Shown here piece by piece: positions 25,558 to 33,498 of a DNA stretch of 42,330 nucleotides. The position numbers and the translations under genes are program-made. How positions within the stretch are numbered: position 1 is the stretch's first letter; each line of letters starts with the position of its first letter. The notes below the pieces were generated by a model. The model had not been told where the DNA came from, did not search any database, and saw only the letters and a program-made list of their open reading frames with translations. Source of the stretch: an uncultured Oscillospiraceae bacterium (lineage in GTDB: Bacteria > Bacillota > Clostridia > Oscillospirales > Oscillospiraceae); assembly GCA_905234425.1 (NCBI GenBank), contig CAJOHR010000020.1, forward strand, positions 1-42,330, written 5' to 3'.

Positions 25558-26769
25558 TTATTCGTCTGTGATTTCCGTCTCCTGCTCCGGGACAGCCGCC
25601 CGAATCAGGTCCTCCACATAGTAGCTCAAAAACACCAGGGCATAGATCAGCAGGCCGTTCCGGTCCAGGAAGGGCTCCATGGAGGTCATGAGGAACACCG
25701 CCATCCACGCCGCCGACAGAAGGCAGGCGAAGGGGTGCTTCCGAACCAGCAGAAGTTTCTTGCCTGCCCGCTCCAGCATGACGAGAAAGGCCATGAGCGC
25801 CGGAACGCCGCCCTCTATCAATACCTGGAGATACATATTGTGGGCGTGATAATACTTGTGCTTGGCCAGCCGGTAGACCTTGCCCGTCTGGGCGATGCCG
25901 TAGCCCAGCCAGGGGGACCGGTCAAACATGAAGAGCGCCCGGTCCCAGATGTCCGTTCTGCCCGTAAAGCTCAGGCCCTTGTGGAGCACGTCCTCGATGA
26001 AAAATGCAAAGAGATTCTGCAGCCGGAAGACCACCACGCCGAAGAACAGTCCGGCGCTGAGCAGACCGGCGGTGGTGAAGTTGAACCAGGTCTGAAACCG
26101 CCGCCGGTAGAAGAACAGGAGAAAGACCAGGGCCACCGCCATACCCATGAGGCCCGTGGCGGACCATACCAGCAGCAGGCTCTCCGCCGCGGCCAGGACC
26201 AGGGCCCAGGCGTACCACCGGACTTCTCCGAAGCGTATGTGGCTCCCCAGGACCACCAGGAACATATAGGGCACCAGCACGGGAGCGAGCAGATTGTCGA
26301 TGCCGATGTAGTTGAAGGTGTAGTTGTAGGAGCCGCCCCGGGCAAGGCCCCAGGGAAAGGCGCACTCCAGAATAAAATTCAGCACCACCACCACCGTGGC
26401 GGGCATGAGCAGCATATCCACCGCCTTCATGGGGTCCTCCCGGAGCCGCAGCTCCACCGCCATGGAGAAGGCCAGGATAGTCAGCACGTGGTTCATGAGG
26501 CGCCAGAGGTTGTTCTCCCGGATCAGCGTGGCCAGGGCCACAAAGGCCAGGTAGACGCCCAGCAGGAGCATCACCGGAGAGGGCATCCGCTTTACCCGGA
26601 TCCAGTGCCGGAGATAGAGGATGGCGATGACTGCCGCCGCCGCCAGCCGCCAGAGATCATAGATCTGCTCCAGCAGCTCCGTCCCGTCCAGCACGCCCAG
26701 GATCCCGGGCTTGAAGAAGGGCGCCAGCAATATATAGTATAACCATTGCGGCGGGGATTTGCATCTCAT
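25558..26769 (-). CDS. O-antigen ligase/polymerase family membrane protein (Wzy-like)
   Basis: Polytopic membrane protein that would join or ligate lipid-linked glycan units on the outer face of the membrane. About ten hydrophobic segments are present. The signature periplasmic-loop motif of the Wzy_C family is RSPWLGYGIAQTGKVYR, then HKYYHAHNMYLQVLIEGGVP, in the C-terminal third. The frame is open to 26928, but the extra 53 residues would be read through the MITE-like repeat. AAGGAG seven bases before the ATG at 26769 marks the real start, giving 403 residues. It is separated from the GT2 gene by 218 bp containing the repeat, unlike the tight spacing elsewhere in the operon. Confidence 0.85.
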   Translation of the reverse strand: MRCKSPPQWLYYILLAPFFKPGILGVLDGTELLEQIYDLWRLAAAAVIAILYLRHWIRVKRMPSPVMLLLGVYLAFVALATLIRENNLWRLMNHVLTILAFSMAVELRLREDPMKAVDMLLMPATVVVVLNFILECAFPWGLARGGSYNYTFNYIGIDNLLAPVLVPYMFLVVLGSHIRFGEVRWYAWALVLAAAESLLLVWSATGLMGMAVALVFLLFFYRRRFQTWFNFTTAGLLSAGLFFGVVVFRLQNLFAFFIEDVLHKGLSFTGRTDIWDRALFMFDRSPWLGYGIAQTGKVYRLAKHKYYHAHNMYLQVLIEGGVPALMAFLVMLERAGKKLLLVRKHPFACLLSAAWMAVFLMTSMEPFLDRNGLLIYALVFLSYYVEDLIRAAVPEQETEITDE

Positions 26770-26812
26770 AGATTTTCTCCTTCCGGCGCGCCGGCTTTCA
26801 AAATGATTGGCA

Positions 26813-26937
26813 GATTGGGATTTGTCGGGGTCATTGAGCACCCCTGTCATTCTGAGGAGCGCAGCGACGAAGAATCTTGCGTCAACCGGGAAGGAAAGAT
26901 CCTTCGCTGCGCCAACATACCTCGACAAATCCCAATT
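26813..26937 (+). repeat. MITE-like inverted-repeat element, copy 1
   Basis: Terminal inverted repeats ATTGGGATTTGTCGGGG (26814-26830) and CCTCGACAAATCCCAAT (26920-26936) match at 16 of 17 positions. The inside holds complementary arms (GCGCAGCGACGAAG; CTTCGCTGCGC) that would fold as a long hairpin. A second, inverted copy lies at 36781-36915. No coding capacity and no clear target-site duplication. Confidence 0.8.
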
Positions 26938-26987
26938 ATCACAACTGCTTCAGAAAGCAGCCCTTCATTGGTACTGCGCCAAACGAT

Positions 26988-27977
26988 TCAGTGGCCTCCG
27001 AAGCGGGCCATGAGGAAGGCCCCTGTCCGGCGCAGATTCCAGGCGATGATGGGCCTGTAGATCCGGTATTTCAGCTTTTCCTTTCGGGAAAGAGCGGGGG
27101 AGACAAAGAGCTCCCTGCGGTAGGTGTTCAGCTCCGGCAGGAGATGCCGGACCTTCTTCCCGTCCCCGGAAATCACGGCGTGGAACATCAGGTCCCGGAC
27201 GCCCTTCTGGTATTTCATCTTTGCCAGGTCCAGGACGTCCGGGGCCATGGCTTCCGCATGTTTGACGATCTTCTTCCGGGCGTCGGGCTCCGTCAGCTTC
27301 CGGTCCGTCACGCCCCCGTACATGGCGCCCCCGGACCGGACGAAATACCGGTACAGCCGGTCGGGCAGGAATGCTGCCGTCCGGACCCTGCTCCGGAAGA
27401 TGAACTCCCCGTCCTCCACAATGTGGAGGGTCTCGTCAAATCGGATCAGCGCGCCGTCCTCCCCCGTCAGGGCCTCCCGCCGGAAGAGCTTGTTCCAGAC
27501 CACGGTGGTGTAGCCGTCGGGCCGGAGCAGGAGCCTGGCCATGCCGTCCCGGTCCACCGTCCGGGGCGCCGCGCCCTGGGCAGGCAGACCGTCCGAGACG
27601 CCGGAGGCCACGTAGATCCTGGTGAACCCGCAGCAGGCCATATCCGCCCCGGTTTCCTCCAGGACATTCGCCAGCGTCCGCAAATAGTCCGGCTCCGGCA
27701 CGTCGTCCGCGTCCAGAAAGCCGATATAGTCCCCGTCGGCCAGCTCCAGCGCCCGGTTCCGCGCCAGGGACACCCCCAGGTTTTCCCCGGTGATGACCGT
27801 GGCTCTGGGTTCTCGCGCCGCGTATTCCCGCAGCAGTGCCAGGGAGCCGTCCGTGGAGTCGTCATCGCTGAACAGGATCTGAAGATTCTCCCAATCCTGG
27901 CCGTCCAGCGCCTCCAGAAAGGCGGGGAGATACGTTTCCGCATTGAACACCGGGATGATCAGGCTGATTCTTTTCAT
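26988..27977 (-). CDS. Family 2 glycosyltransferase
   Basis: GT-A fold transferase that would add a sugar from a nucleotide-sugar donor to the growing lipid-linked glycan at the inner membrane face. The N-terminus is canonical: RISLIIPVFNAETYLPAFLE, LFSDDDSTDGSLALLREYAA, then SLARNRALELADGDYIGFLD followed by ADD, holding the metal-binding acidic residues at about residues 90-100. Length 329; the C-terminal half is less conserved. The start overlaps the LicD gene end by 4 bp (ATGA). Donor and acceptor sugars cannot be assigned. Confidence 0.92.
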   Translation of the reverse strand: MKRISLIIPVFNAETYLPAFLEALDGQDWENLQILFSDDDSTDGSLALLREYAAREPRATVITGENLGVSLARNRALELADGDYIGFLDADDVPEPDYLRTLANVLEETGADMACCGFTRIYVASGVSDGLPAQGAAPRTVDRDGMARLLLRPDGYTTVVWNKLFRREALTGEDGALIRFDETLHIVEDGEFIFRSRVRTAAFLPDRLYRYFVRSGGAMYGGVTDRKLTEPDARKKIVKHAEAMAPDVLDLAKMKYQKGVRDLMFHAVISGDGKKVRHLLPELNTYRRELFVSPALSRKEKLKYRIYRPIIAWNLRRTGAFLMARFGGH

Positions 27978-28795
27978 GCGTCCTCCGTCAGGGTGCCGTG
28001 CTTGTTCCGCTCCTCCGCGGGCGGCGGCGTCATATAGTCCCCATAGAGCTGCCGGTTCACCCGGTCATAGTCCCGCGGGGCCGTCAGGGTCATGTCCTCA
28101 AAGGGGTATTCCGCCACGTCCTCATAGACGCTTCGGGGGAACATCTCCCGGAACTTGTAGGCCCCCATGAAGTTCACCACCTGATCGGCTGTCTCAAAGG
28201 GGTATTTTTTCAGGCATTTGTCGATTTTCATCATGCGCTTGCGGGTGTCCATCCTGTTTTCCAGATGGAGATGCTTCCCCACGGCAATCAGGATCCGCTC
28301 ATGGAGGGGCCTGTGCTTTAAGTCCACGGCCACCACCTGGGAGAACTGGCTGAATTTCAGCATCATCCGCAGGTACAGCAGGTGATATTTGTGGAGGAAA
28401 CAGGAGAGTTTCCCCTTGGGCATGCCGTCCAGGGGGAACAGGTCGATCCATGCGGTCCTTGTCTTGGCCACCTGGGCGGACACGTCGAGGATCTCAAAGG
28501 AGGGGTCCACCACCTGGGCCGGATAGTAGGGCATGTCCCGGTCCGAGGCAAAGTGCCGGAGCTTGTATCCCTGCCTCAGGGCCTCGGGCGCCAGGGCCAG
28601 GAACCGTTCGTAGTCCGACCGTTTCATGGCCAGGTCCACGTCGTCGTCCCAGGGGATAAACCCCTTGTGGCGCACGGAACCCAGGAAGGTGCCGCCCATC
28701 ATATACAGGGGAATTTTATGCTCCCGGCAGATTTCCACCACATCTTTGACGATCTCCAGCTCACAGAGCTGGAGATCCCGCAGTGTTTTTTCCAC
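27974..28795 (-). CDS. LicD family phosphotransferase
   Basis: LicD-type proteins transfer phosphocholine or related phospho-groups to surface glycans. The family signature is seen as MMGGTFLGSVRHKGFIPWDD, followed by DVDLAM, with the catalytic acidic residues; a later segment WIDLFPLDGMPKGK is also typical. The GTG at 28795 (VEKTLRDLQLCELE) has AAGGGG eight bases upstream; a TTG at 28801 overlapping the upstream stop is the alternative. The open frame extends to 28921 but overlaps the DUF4422 gene. Length from the GTG is 273 residues. No choline kinase or cytidylyltransferase (licA/licC) is in the window, so the transferred group is unproven. Confidence 0.88.
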   Translation of the reverse strand: MEKTLRDLQLCELEIVKDVVEICREHKIPLYMMGGTFLGSVRHKGFIPWDDDVDLAMKRSDYERFLALAPEALRQGYKLRHFASDRDMPYYPAQVVDPSFEILDVSAQVAKTRTAWIDLFPLDGMPKGKLSCFLHKYHLLYLRMMLKFSQFSQVVAVDLKHRPLHERILIAVGKHLHLENRMDTRKRMMKIDKCLKKYPFETADQVVNFMGAYKFREMFPRSVYEDVAEYPFEDMTLTAPRDYDRVNRQLYGDYMTPPPAEERNKHGTLTEDA

Positions 28796-28797
28796 GT

Positions 28798-29565
28798 TCA
28801 ACGCCCCTTCGACGGAAGGAATTTTCGCGCCAGGAAGGCGCCGCCCTTTTTGATCCAGTTCTGCTTCTCCATGAACATGACCGGGACCTCCCCATAGGCG
28901 ATCCCGTTGGCCTCCAGCCATATATCCAGCAGCCGCTCCGCCGCAAAGCCGAAGACCCGGCGGTCGTTTTGGCTCCAGCCGGTGAGATCCAGTTTTTCCT
29001 CCATCTCAAAGAGAATGGGAAACAGCCAGGCACAGTACGCGTCGAACCGCTCCCGCTTCATGATAAACATATTGAACAGATGGGTCCAGCGCCGCCGCCG
29101 GAAAGATCCCACCGCCCGGGCATAGGCTTCGCCCTGGGCAGAAATGATCTCCAGGGCCAGATCCAGTCCCTCCGCGGGATGGGCGTGGACGTACTGGTTA
29201 TAGCAGGTCTCGATCCAGTAACGGCGCTTTTTCGGCAGCAGCACATCCACGGTTTTCAGCAGCTCCGCCGCCTCCCGCTCCGTGAGGATCCGGTCCCACT
29301 TGTCGCCTCTGCTCCCGCCCCGGAAATGGCGGCGGTAGTGGGCAAGGCCGATATAGTCGTCCCGCAGGTTTTTCCAGGCCCAGTAGAGCCCGGTGAGCTC
29401 GCAGAAGGTGCTGTTTTTCCGGGAGATGTTGTCCTCCCCGGCGTCGTCCCCCTGATAGCCCAGGTCCAGGTCCTTTCCCGCCTTCCCCACGTGGATGGGC
29501 AGGTACATGGGGTCCTCGGGCATGCGGTAGGCCTTGTGCGCCGCCACAATGACCCGGATGCTCAC
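28798..29565 (-). CDS. DUF4422 domain protein, probable glycosyltransferase
   Basis: Opens with VIVAAHKAYRMPEDPMYLPI and contains NSTFCELTGLYWAWKNLRDD and YIGLAHYRRHF, the hallmark of DUF4422 proteins found in capsule and exopolysaccharide loci and thought to be glycosyltransferases. Length 255 matches the family. Its ATG overlaps the glf stop by 4 bp, and its stop touches the start of the LicD gene, so it is embedded in a tightly coupled run. Donor and acceptor unknown. Confidence 0.87.
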   Translation of the reverse strand: MSIRVIVAAHKAYRMPEDPMYLPIHVGKAGKDLDLGYQGDDAGEDNISRKNSTFCELTGLYWAWKNLRDDYIGLAHYRRHFRGGSRGDKWDRILTEREAAELLKTVDVLLPKKRRYWIETCYNQYVHAHPAEGLDLALEIISAQGEAYARAVGSFRRRRWTHLFNMFIMKRERFDAYCAWLFPILFEMEEKLDLTGWSQNDRRVFGFAAERLLDIWLEANGIAYGEVPVMFMEKQNWIKKGGAFLARKFLPSKGR

Positions 29566-30653
29566 AGCAGCTCCCCGCAGAGCTTCAGGGACGATGCGAT
29601 GACCTTGTCCATGTCGTAATACTTGTATTCTCCCAGCCGGCCGCCGAAGAACACGCCCTCCTCCTTTGCCGCCAGTTCCGCATACCGGCTGTAGAGGTCG
29701 TTGTTCTCCTGATCGTTCACGGTGTAATAGGGCTCGTCGCCGGGATTCCAGTCCGCGGGATACTCCCGGGTGATCACCGTCCGGGGCTGCTGTCCGAACT
29801 CAAAGTGCTTATGCTCGATGATTCTGGTCCAGGGGGTCTCCCGGTCTGTGTAGTTCACCACGGCGTTGCCCTGGAAATTGTCCGTGTCCAGAAGCTCCGT
29901 CTCAAACCGCAGGGACCGAAACTGGAGACGGCCGAGTGCATAGCCGAAATAGGCGTCGATGGGTCCCGTGTAGATCACCCTGTCCGCCAGGGACCGCAAT
30001 GCCTCCCGGTTTTCCAGATAGTCGCAGCCCAGCCGGACCTCGATCCCCTCCAGGAGTTTTTCAAAGATGGGCGTATAGCCGCCCTCGGGAATGCCCTGAT
30101 ACCGGTCGGTAAAGTAGTTGTTGTCATAGGTGAAGCGCACCGGCAGACGGCGGATGATAAAGGAAGGCAGCGAGTCGCAGCTCCGGCCCCATTGCTTTTC
30201 GGTGTAGCCCTTGACCAGCTTCTCATAGATGTCCTTTCCCACGAGAGAGATGGCCTGCTCCTCCAGATTCTTCGGTTCCGTGATTGCGCCCCGCTGGGAC
30301 TGAATGATCTCTGCGGCCTCCTTGGGGGCGGAAATGCCCCACAGGCGGCTGAAGGTGTTCATATTGAAGGGAAGATTGTAGATTTCCCCCTTGTAGTTGG
30401 CGATGGGCGAGTTTACATAATTATTGAATTCTGTAAACCGATTCACATAGTCCCACACGGCCCTGTCCGAGGTGTGGAAGATGTGCGCCCCGTATTTGTG
30501 GACGTGGATCCCTGCCAGGGTCTCCGTATAACAGTTCCCGCCGATGTGGTCCCGGCGGTCGATAACCAGGCACTTTTTGCCCCTGGCCGTGGCTTCGTGG
30601 GCGAACACCGCGCCGAAAAAGCCGGCGCCCACGATCAGATAATCATATTGCAT
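29562..30653 (-). CDS. glf: UDP-galactopyranose mutase
   Basis: FAD enzyme that converts UDP-galactopyranose to UDP-galactofuranose for surface glycans; cytosolic. The FAD-binding N-terminus is YDYLIVGAGFFGAVFAHEAT, and the family segments RDHIGGNCYTE, KYGAHIFHTSDRAVWDYVNR, GYTEKQWGRSCDSLP and ITREYPADWNPGDEPYYTVN are clear. Length 363 is typical. It overlaps the DUF4422 gene by 4 bp and lies 37 bp after the sugar transferase. Its presence implies that the polymer contains galactofuranose. Confidence 0.96.
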   Translation of the reverse strand: MQYDYLIVGAGFFGAVFAHEATARGKKCLVIDRRDHIGGNCYTETLAGIHVHKYGAHIFHTSDRAVWDYVNRFTEFNNYVNSPIANYKGEIYNLPFNMNTFSRLWGISAPKEAAEIIQSQRGAITEPKNLEEQAISLVGKDIYEKLVKGYTEKQWGRSCDSLPSFIIRRLPVRFTYDNNYFTDRYQGIPEGGYTPIFEKLLEGIEVRLGCDYLENREALRSLADRVIYTGPIDAYFGYALGRLQFRSLRFETELLDTDNFQGNAVVNYTDRETPWTRIIEHKHFEFGQQPRTVITREYPADWNPGDEPYYTVNDQENNDLYSRYAELAAKEEGVFFGGRLGEYKYYDMDKVIASSLKLCGELL

Positions 30654-30690
30654 TCCTTTTCCCCCAATGGTCGGGAGACGCCTGTCTCCA

Positions 30691-31338
30691 CTATCTTGCG
30701 CCGTCCATCCGGAGCACAGCCCCCACGGTCCAGAACAGGATCTTCAGATCCAGCAGGGCGCTCCGTTCCCGGACGTATTTCAGCTCCAGGGCCTGCCTGG
30801 CCCCGTCCTTGTAAGTCACATTGCTCCGACCTCTGGCCTGCCACAGCCCTGTGAGTCCCGGCTTGCAGGAGAGCAGCAGCGCCCGGTCCTCGCCGTAAAG
30901 CTCCGTCTCCTCCTGGAGCACGGGCCTGGGTCCCACCAGGGACAGGCTTCCGGCGATGATATTGAAGAGCTGCGGCAGCTCATCCAGGCTGGTTTTCCGG
31001 AGGAAATCCCCCACCCGGGTGATCCGGGGGTCCTTTTCCAGCTTGAAATTGATGCGGTATTCCTCCAGCTCCTCGGGCGTCAGCATGGCCTCCAGATCGT
31101 CGGCGCTGCGGCGCATGCTGCGGAACTTCAGCACCGTGATGGGCTTGCCCCAGCGCCCCACACGGCTGGCCCGGTAGAGCACGGGAAACCCGTCCTCGGC
31201 AATCACCGCCAGGGATACGACCAGCAAAGTCGGCGAAAGGGCCACCACGGCCACCAGGGAAAACACCAGGTCAAACAGGCGCTTCACGCACTCGTAGACC
31301 GGTTTCTTTCGGTATCCTTTGGCTTCCATCTGCCCCAC
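30691..31338 (-). CDS. Undecaprenyl-phosphate sugar phosphotransferase
   Basis: Priming enzyme that transfers a sugar-1-phosphate to undecaprenyl phosphate, starting the lipid-linked glycan. It has the short (WcaJ C-terminal/PglC-like) form: one membrane segment (LFDLVFSLVAVVALSPTLLV) then the catalytic domain with KFRSMRRSADD, RVGDFLRKTSLDELPQLFNI and LVGPRPVLQEE, ending in KPGLTGLWQARGRSNVTYKD. The GTG at 31338 (GGA six bases upstream) or the ATG at 31329 is the likely start; an ATG at 31401 would overlap rmlA. About 215 residues. Which sugar is transferred is not clear. Confidence 0.93.
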   Translation of the reverse strand: MGQMEAKGYRKKPVYECVKRLFDLVFSLVAVVALSPTLLVVSLAVIAEDGFPVLYRASRVGRWGKPITVLKFRSMRRSADDLEAMLTPEELEEYRINFKLEKDPRITRVGDFLRKTSLDELPQLFNIIAGSLSLVGPRPVLQEETELYGEDRALLLSCKPGLTGLWQARGRSNVTYKDGARQALELKYVRERSALLDLKILFWTVGAVLRMDGAR

Positions 31339-31381
31339 GTCACTTCCTGTCCGTCGATGTTTTATACGTCTCTGAGATCCC

Positions 31382-32251
31382 TCAGTCCAGATCGCCGGCA
31401 ATGGCCGTGAGATACTGACCGTACCGGGTGGAGTTCATCTCCCCGGCCAGCTCCAGCAGCCGGTCGGCGTCGATCCAGCCGTTCCGAAGGGCCGTCTCCT
31501 CCAGGCAGCCGATCATCCGGCCGCTGCGCTGGGCGGCCCGAATGGCCCCCGCCGCCTCATAGAGGCTGTCGGCGTTTCCGGCGTCAAACCAGGAGTATTC
31601 GTCTCCCAGGGGTACCACCCGGAGCATCCCGGCGGCCAGATAGGCGTTGTTCACCGAGGTGATCTCCAGCTCGCCCCGCTGGGAGGGCTGCACCTTCTTC
31701 GCCAGCTCCACCACCTTGTTGTCGTAGAAGTAGAGGCCGGGAACGATATAATTGGAACGGGGATGGGCGGGCTTCTCCTCGATGGAGATGGCCTTTCCGG
31801 CCTTGTCGAATTCCACCACGCCGAAGGGCCGGGGATCGTGGACATAGTAGCCGAAAATCGTGGCGCCCTCCGTATTGGCCATGGCCTCCCGGAGCTTTCC
31901 GCGGAAGGCGGGACCGTAGAAGATGTTGTCTCCCAGCGCCAGGCACACGGAATCGTCCCCGATGAAATCGGCGCCGATCAGGAAGGCGTCGGCGATGCCC
32001 CGCTGGACCTTCTGCTCGACATAGGAGATATGGATCCCCAGGGCGCTGCCGTCTCCCAGCAGGTTCACAAAGGGCTCCATGTCGTCCGGCGGCACGATCA
32101 CGAGAATATCCCGGATCCCGGCGGTCATGAGCACATTCAGCGGGTAGTAGAGCATGGGCTTGTCATACACCGGCAAAAGGGGCTTGCACACAGGGCGCGT
32201 AATGGGGTAGAGCCGGGTCCCCTTCCCGGCGGCGAGAATGATTCCTTTCAT
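31382..32251 (-). CDS. rmlA: Glucose-1-phosphate thymidylyltransferase
   Basis: Makes dTDP-glucose from glucose-1-phosphate and dTTP, the entry to dTDP-sugar synthesis (for example dTDP-rhamnose). The N-terminal signature is MKGIILAAGKGTRLYPITRP with KPLLPVYDKPMLYYPLN. Further family segments are ALGDNIFYGPAFRGKLREAM, ISIEEKPAHPRSNYIVPGLY and GDEYSWFDAGNADSLYEA. Length 289 is typical. The ATG follows AGAGGA, and the gene is first after the promoter embedded in tadA. rmlB, rmlC and rmlD are not in the window, so they must be elsewhere if rhamnose is made. Confidence 0.95.
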   Translation of the reverse strand: MKGIILAAGKGTRLYPITRPVCKPLLPVYDKPMLYYPLNVLMTAGIRDILVIVPPDDMEPFVNLLGDGSALGIHISYVEQKVQRGIADAFLIGADFIGDDSVCLALGDNIFYGPAFRGKLREAMANTEGATIFGYYVHDPRPFGVVEFDKAGKAISIEEKPAHPRSNYIVPGLYFYDNKVVELAKKVQPSQRGELEITSVNNAYLAAGMLRVVPLGDEYSWFDAGNADSLYEAAGAIRAAQRSGRMIGCLEETALRNGWIDADRLLELAGEMNSTRYGQYLTAIAGDLD

Positions 32252-32326
32252 AGCGCATTCCTCTCTCTCCTCCCGGCTTTTTCCGGGAAAAAATGGCCTG
32301 AATTCTGATGCGATCCAACAGGAAAT

Positions 32327-32857
32327 TCATATTTTATTATCATACCCTCTGCCGGGTGCTTTGTCAACATTTGCAGCGGTTTCCCGCACGGATTCCACCC
32401 GCTTCTTTTTTGCCCGAAGGGCCCGGAAAAAGGACCGGAGCTCCTGGGCGCATTCCGCCTCCAGCACCCCGGAGATCACCTGGGGGCTGTGGTTGTAGGG
32501 AAGGGCGTACATCCGCTGGATCGAGTCCAGGGATCCGGCCTTGGGGTCCCTGGCCCCGTAAATCACCGCGGGGATCCTGGCGTTCAGGATAGCCCCGGCG
32601 CACATGGGACAGGGCTCCAGGGTCACATAGAGCCTGCACTGCCAGAGCCGCCAGCCGCCCAGAGTCCGGCAGGCCTCGTCGATGGCCTGGAGCTCTGCGT
32701 GTCCCAGGGCGTTTTTCGCGGTCTCCCGGCAGTTTTTCCCCCGGCCCACGATCCGGTCCTCCAGGGTGATCACGCACCCCACCGGGGTCTCCCCCTCCTG
32801 CGCCGCCTCCCTGGCCAGAGCCAGGGCCTCCCGCATAAAGACCTCGTCCCGGGTCAT
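32327..32857 (-). CDS. tadA: tRNA-specific adenosine deaminase
   Basis: Zinc deaminase that converts A34 to inosine in tRNA-Arg. The active-site HAE lies in ALGHAELQAIDEACRTLGGW and the second zinc motif in VTLEPCPMCAGAILNARIPA; the MREALALAREAAQEGETPVG N-terminus is also typical. The frame is open further upstream, but GGAGG eight bases before the ATG at 32857 and the 4-bp ATGA overlap with gtrA fix the start, giving 176 residues. The last codons contain a promoter for the downstream polysaccharide genes. A housekeeping gene sandwiched in a glycan locus is unusual. Confidence 0.94.
   Translation of the reverse strand: MTRDEVFMREALALAREAAQEGETPVGCVITLEDRIVGRGKNCRETAKNALGHAELQAIDEACRTLGGWRLWQCRLYVTLEPCPMCAGAILNARIPAVIYGARDPKAGSLDSIQRMYALPYNHSPQVISGVLEAECAQELRSFFRALRAKKKRVESVRETAANVDKAPGRGYDNKI
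32339..32367 (-). promoter_or_regulatory. Sigma-A promoter of the polysaccharide operon, inside the end of tadA
   Basis: Minus strand: perfect -35 TTGACA (complement of 32362-32367), 17-bp spacer, -10 TATGAT (complement of 32339-32344). Both boxes lie in the last codons of tadA. Transcription would start near 32332 and run into rmlA. Confidence 0.82.
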
Positions 32858-33294
32858 GGGTCTGTCCTCCGCACACGGAAGATCAGGAACTTGCTGAACA
32901 CATAGTTGATGATGATGGCCGCCACGGTGGCCACCACCTTGGCATAGCCCCCGCGGATCCCAAAGAGCGCATAGTCCACCCCGATCCCCACGAGGAAGTC
33001 CACGCCAAACACCTCCACCAGAAGGGATGCCGCCCGAACCAGGGTGAATTCTCCGAATTCCCGCAGAAAGGCCCGACACCCCTCATGGCCCCGGCGAAAG
33101 ACGAAATATTTGTTTGTCCAGAAGGCAAAGAGCACAGCCCCGCACCAGCCCCAGAAATTGGCCCACCGGATTCCCAGAGGCTCCACCAGGAGGGAATACA
33201 GCCCCACGTCGATGGCCACGGTCCCCACGCCGAAAAGGGCGTAGAGAATAAACTCCCTGTGCTTTCCGATCTGTTTCTTGATTTTATCCGTCAT
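32854..33294 (-). CDS. GtrA family membrane protein
   Basis: Small four-helix membrane protein of the GtrA type; known members help flip undecaprenyl-phosphate-linked sugars or serve cell-surface glycosylation. Four hydrophobic segments are visible: EFILYALFGVGTVAIDVGLY, FWGWCGAVLFAFWTNKYFVF, LVRAASLLVEVFGVDFLVGI and VVATVAAIIINYVFSKFLIF, with the conserved NKYFVFR. The start ATG at 33294 has GGGGG upstream and gives 146 residues; an upstream extension to 33351 would overlap the promoter. It overlaps tadA by ATGA. Confidence 0.88.
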   Translation of the reverse strand: MTDKIKKQIGKHREFILYALFGVGTVAIDVGLYSLLVEPLGIRWANFWGWCGAVLFAFWTNKYFVFRRGHEGCRAFLREFGEFTLVRAASLLVEVFGVDFLVGIGVDYALFGIRGGYAKVVATVAAIIINYVFSKFLIFRVRRTDP

Positions 33295-33324
33295 AATGAC
33301 CCCCGCTGAAATGATCGCCCCCAT

Positions 33325-33351
33325 ACTATACCATAATCGGTCAAAAGTCAA
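33325..33351 (-). promoter_or_regulatory. Promoter of gtrA-tadA
   Basis: Minus strand: -10 TATAGT (complement of 33325-33330) with an extended TGG in front, and TTGACT (complement of 33346-33351) at 15 bp. The spacing is short, so the extended -10 may compensate. Confidence 0.55.
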
Positions 33352-33416
33352 AGCAAACCATTTCCCTCTGCCCCCCGGGTTCCGGCGCCGTTTTCGGTGG
33401 AAATCCCCTCCCGGTG

Positions 33417-33445
33417 TTGCAGTTCAGGCGAAAATGTGGTATGGT
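33417..33445 (+). promoter_or_regulatory. Promoter of the DUF2207 gene
   Basis: -35 TTGCAG (33417-33422), 17-bp spacer, -10 TATGGT (33440-33445) with an extended TGG in front. Predicted leader of about 48 bases. Confidence 0.65.
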
Positions 33446-33498
33446 AGAAGGACGCCGCGCAGGTTCTGCCGGCAGATACGTGATTTGGAGTGGGGCAG

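Noticed and set aside
26770-26928. 53-residue N-terminal extension of the O-antigen ligase-type protein
   Set aside because: The extension would be encoded by the MITE-like repeat, and AAGGAG precedes the internal ATG at 26769.
32858-33079. Longer N-terminus for TadA
   Set aside because: It overlaps the gtrA coding sequence in another frame; GGAGG and the ATGA overlap support 32857.
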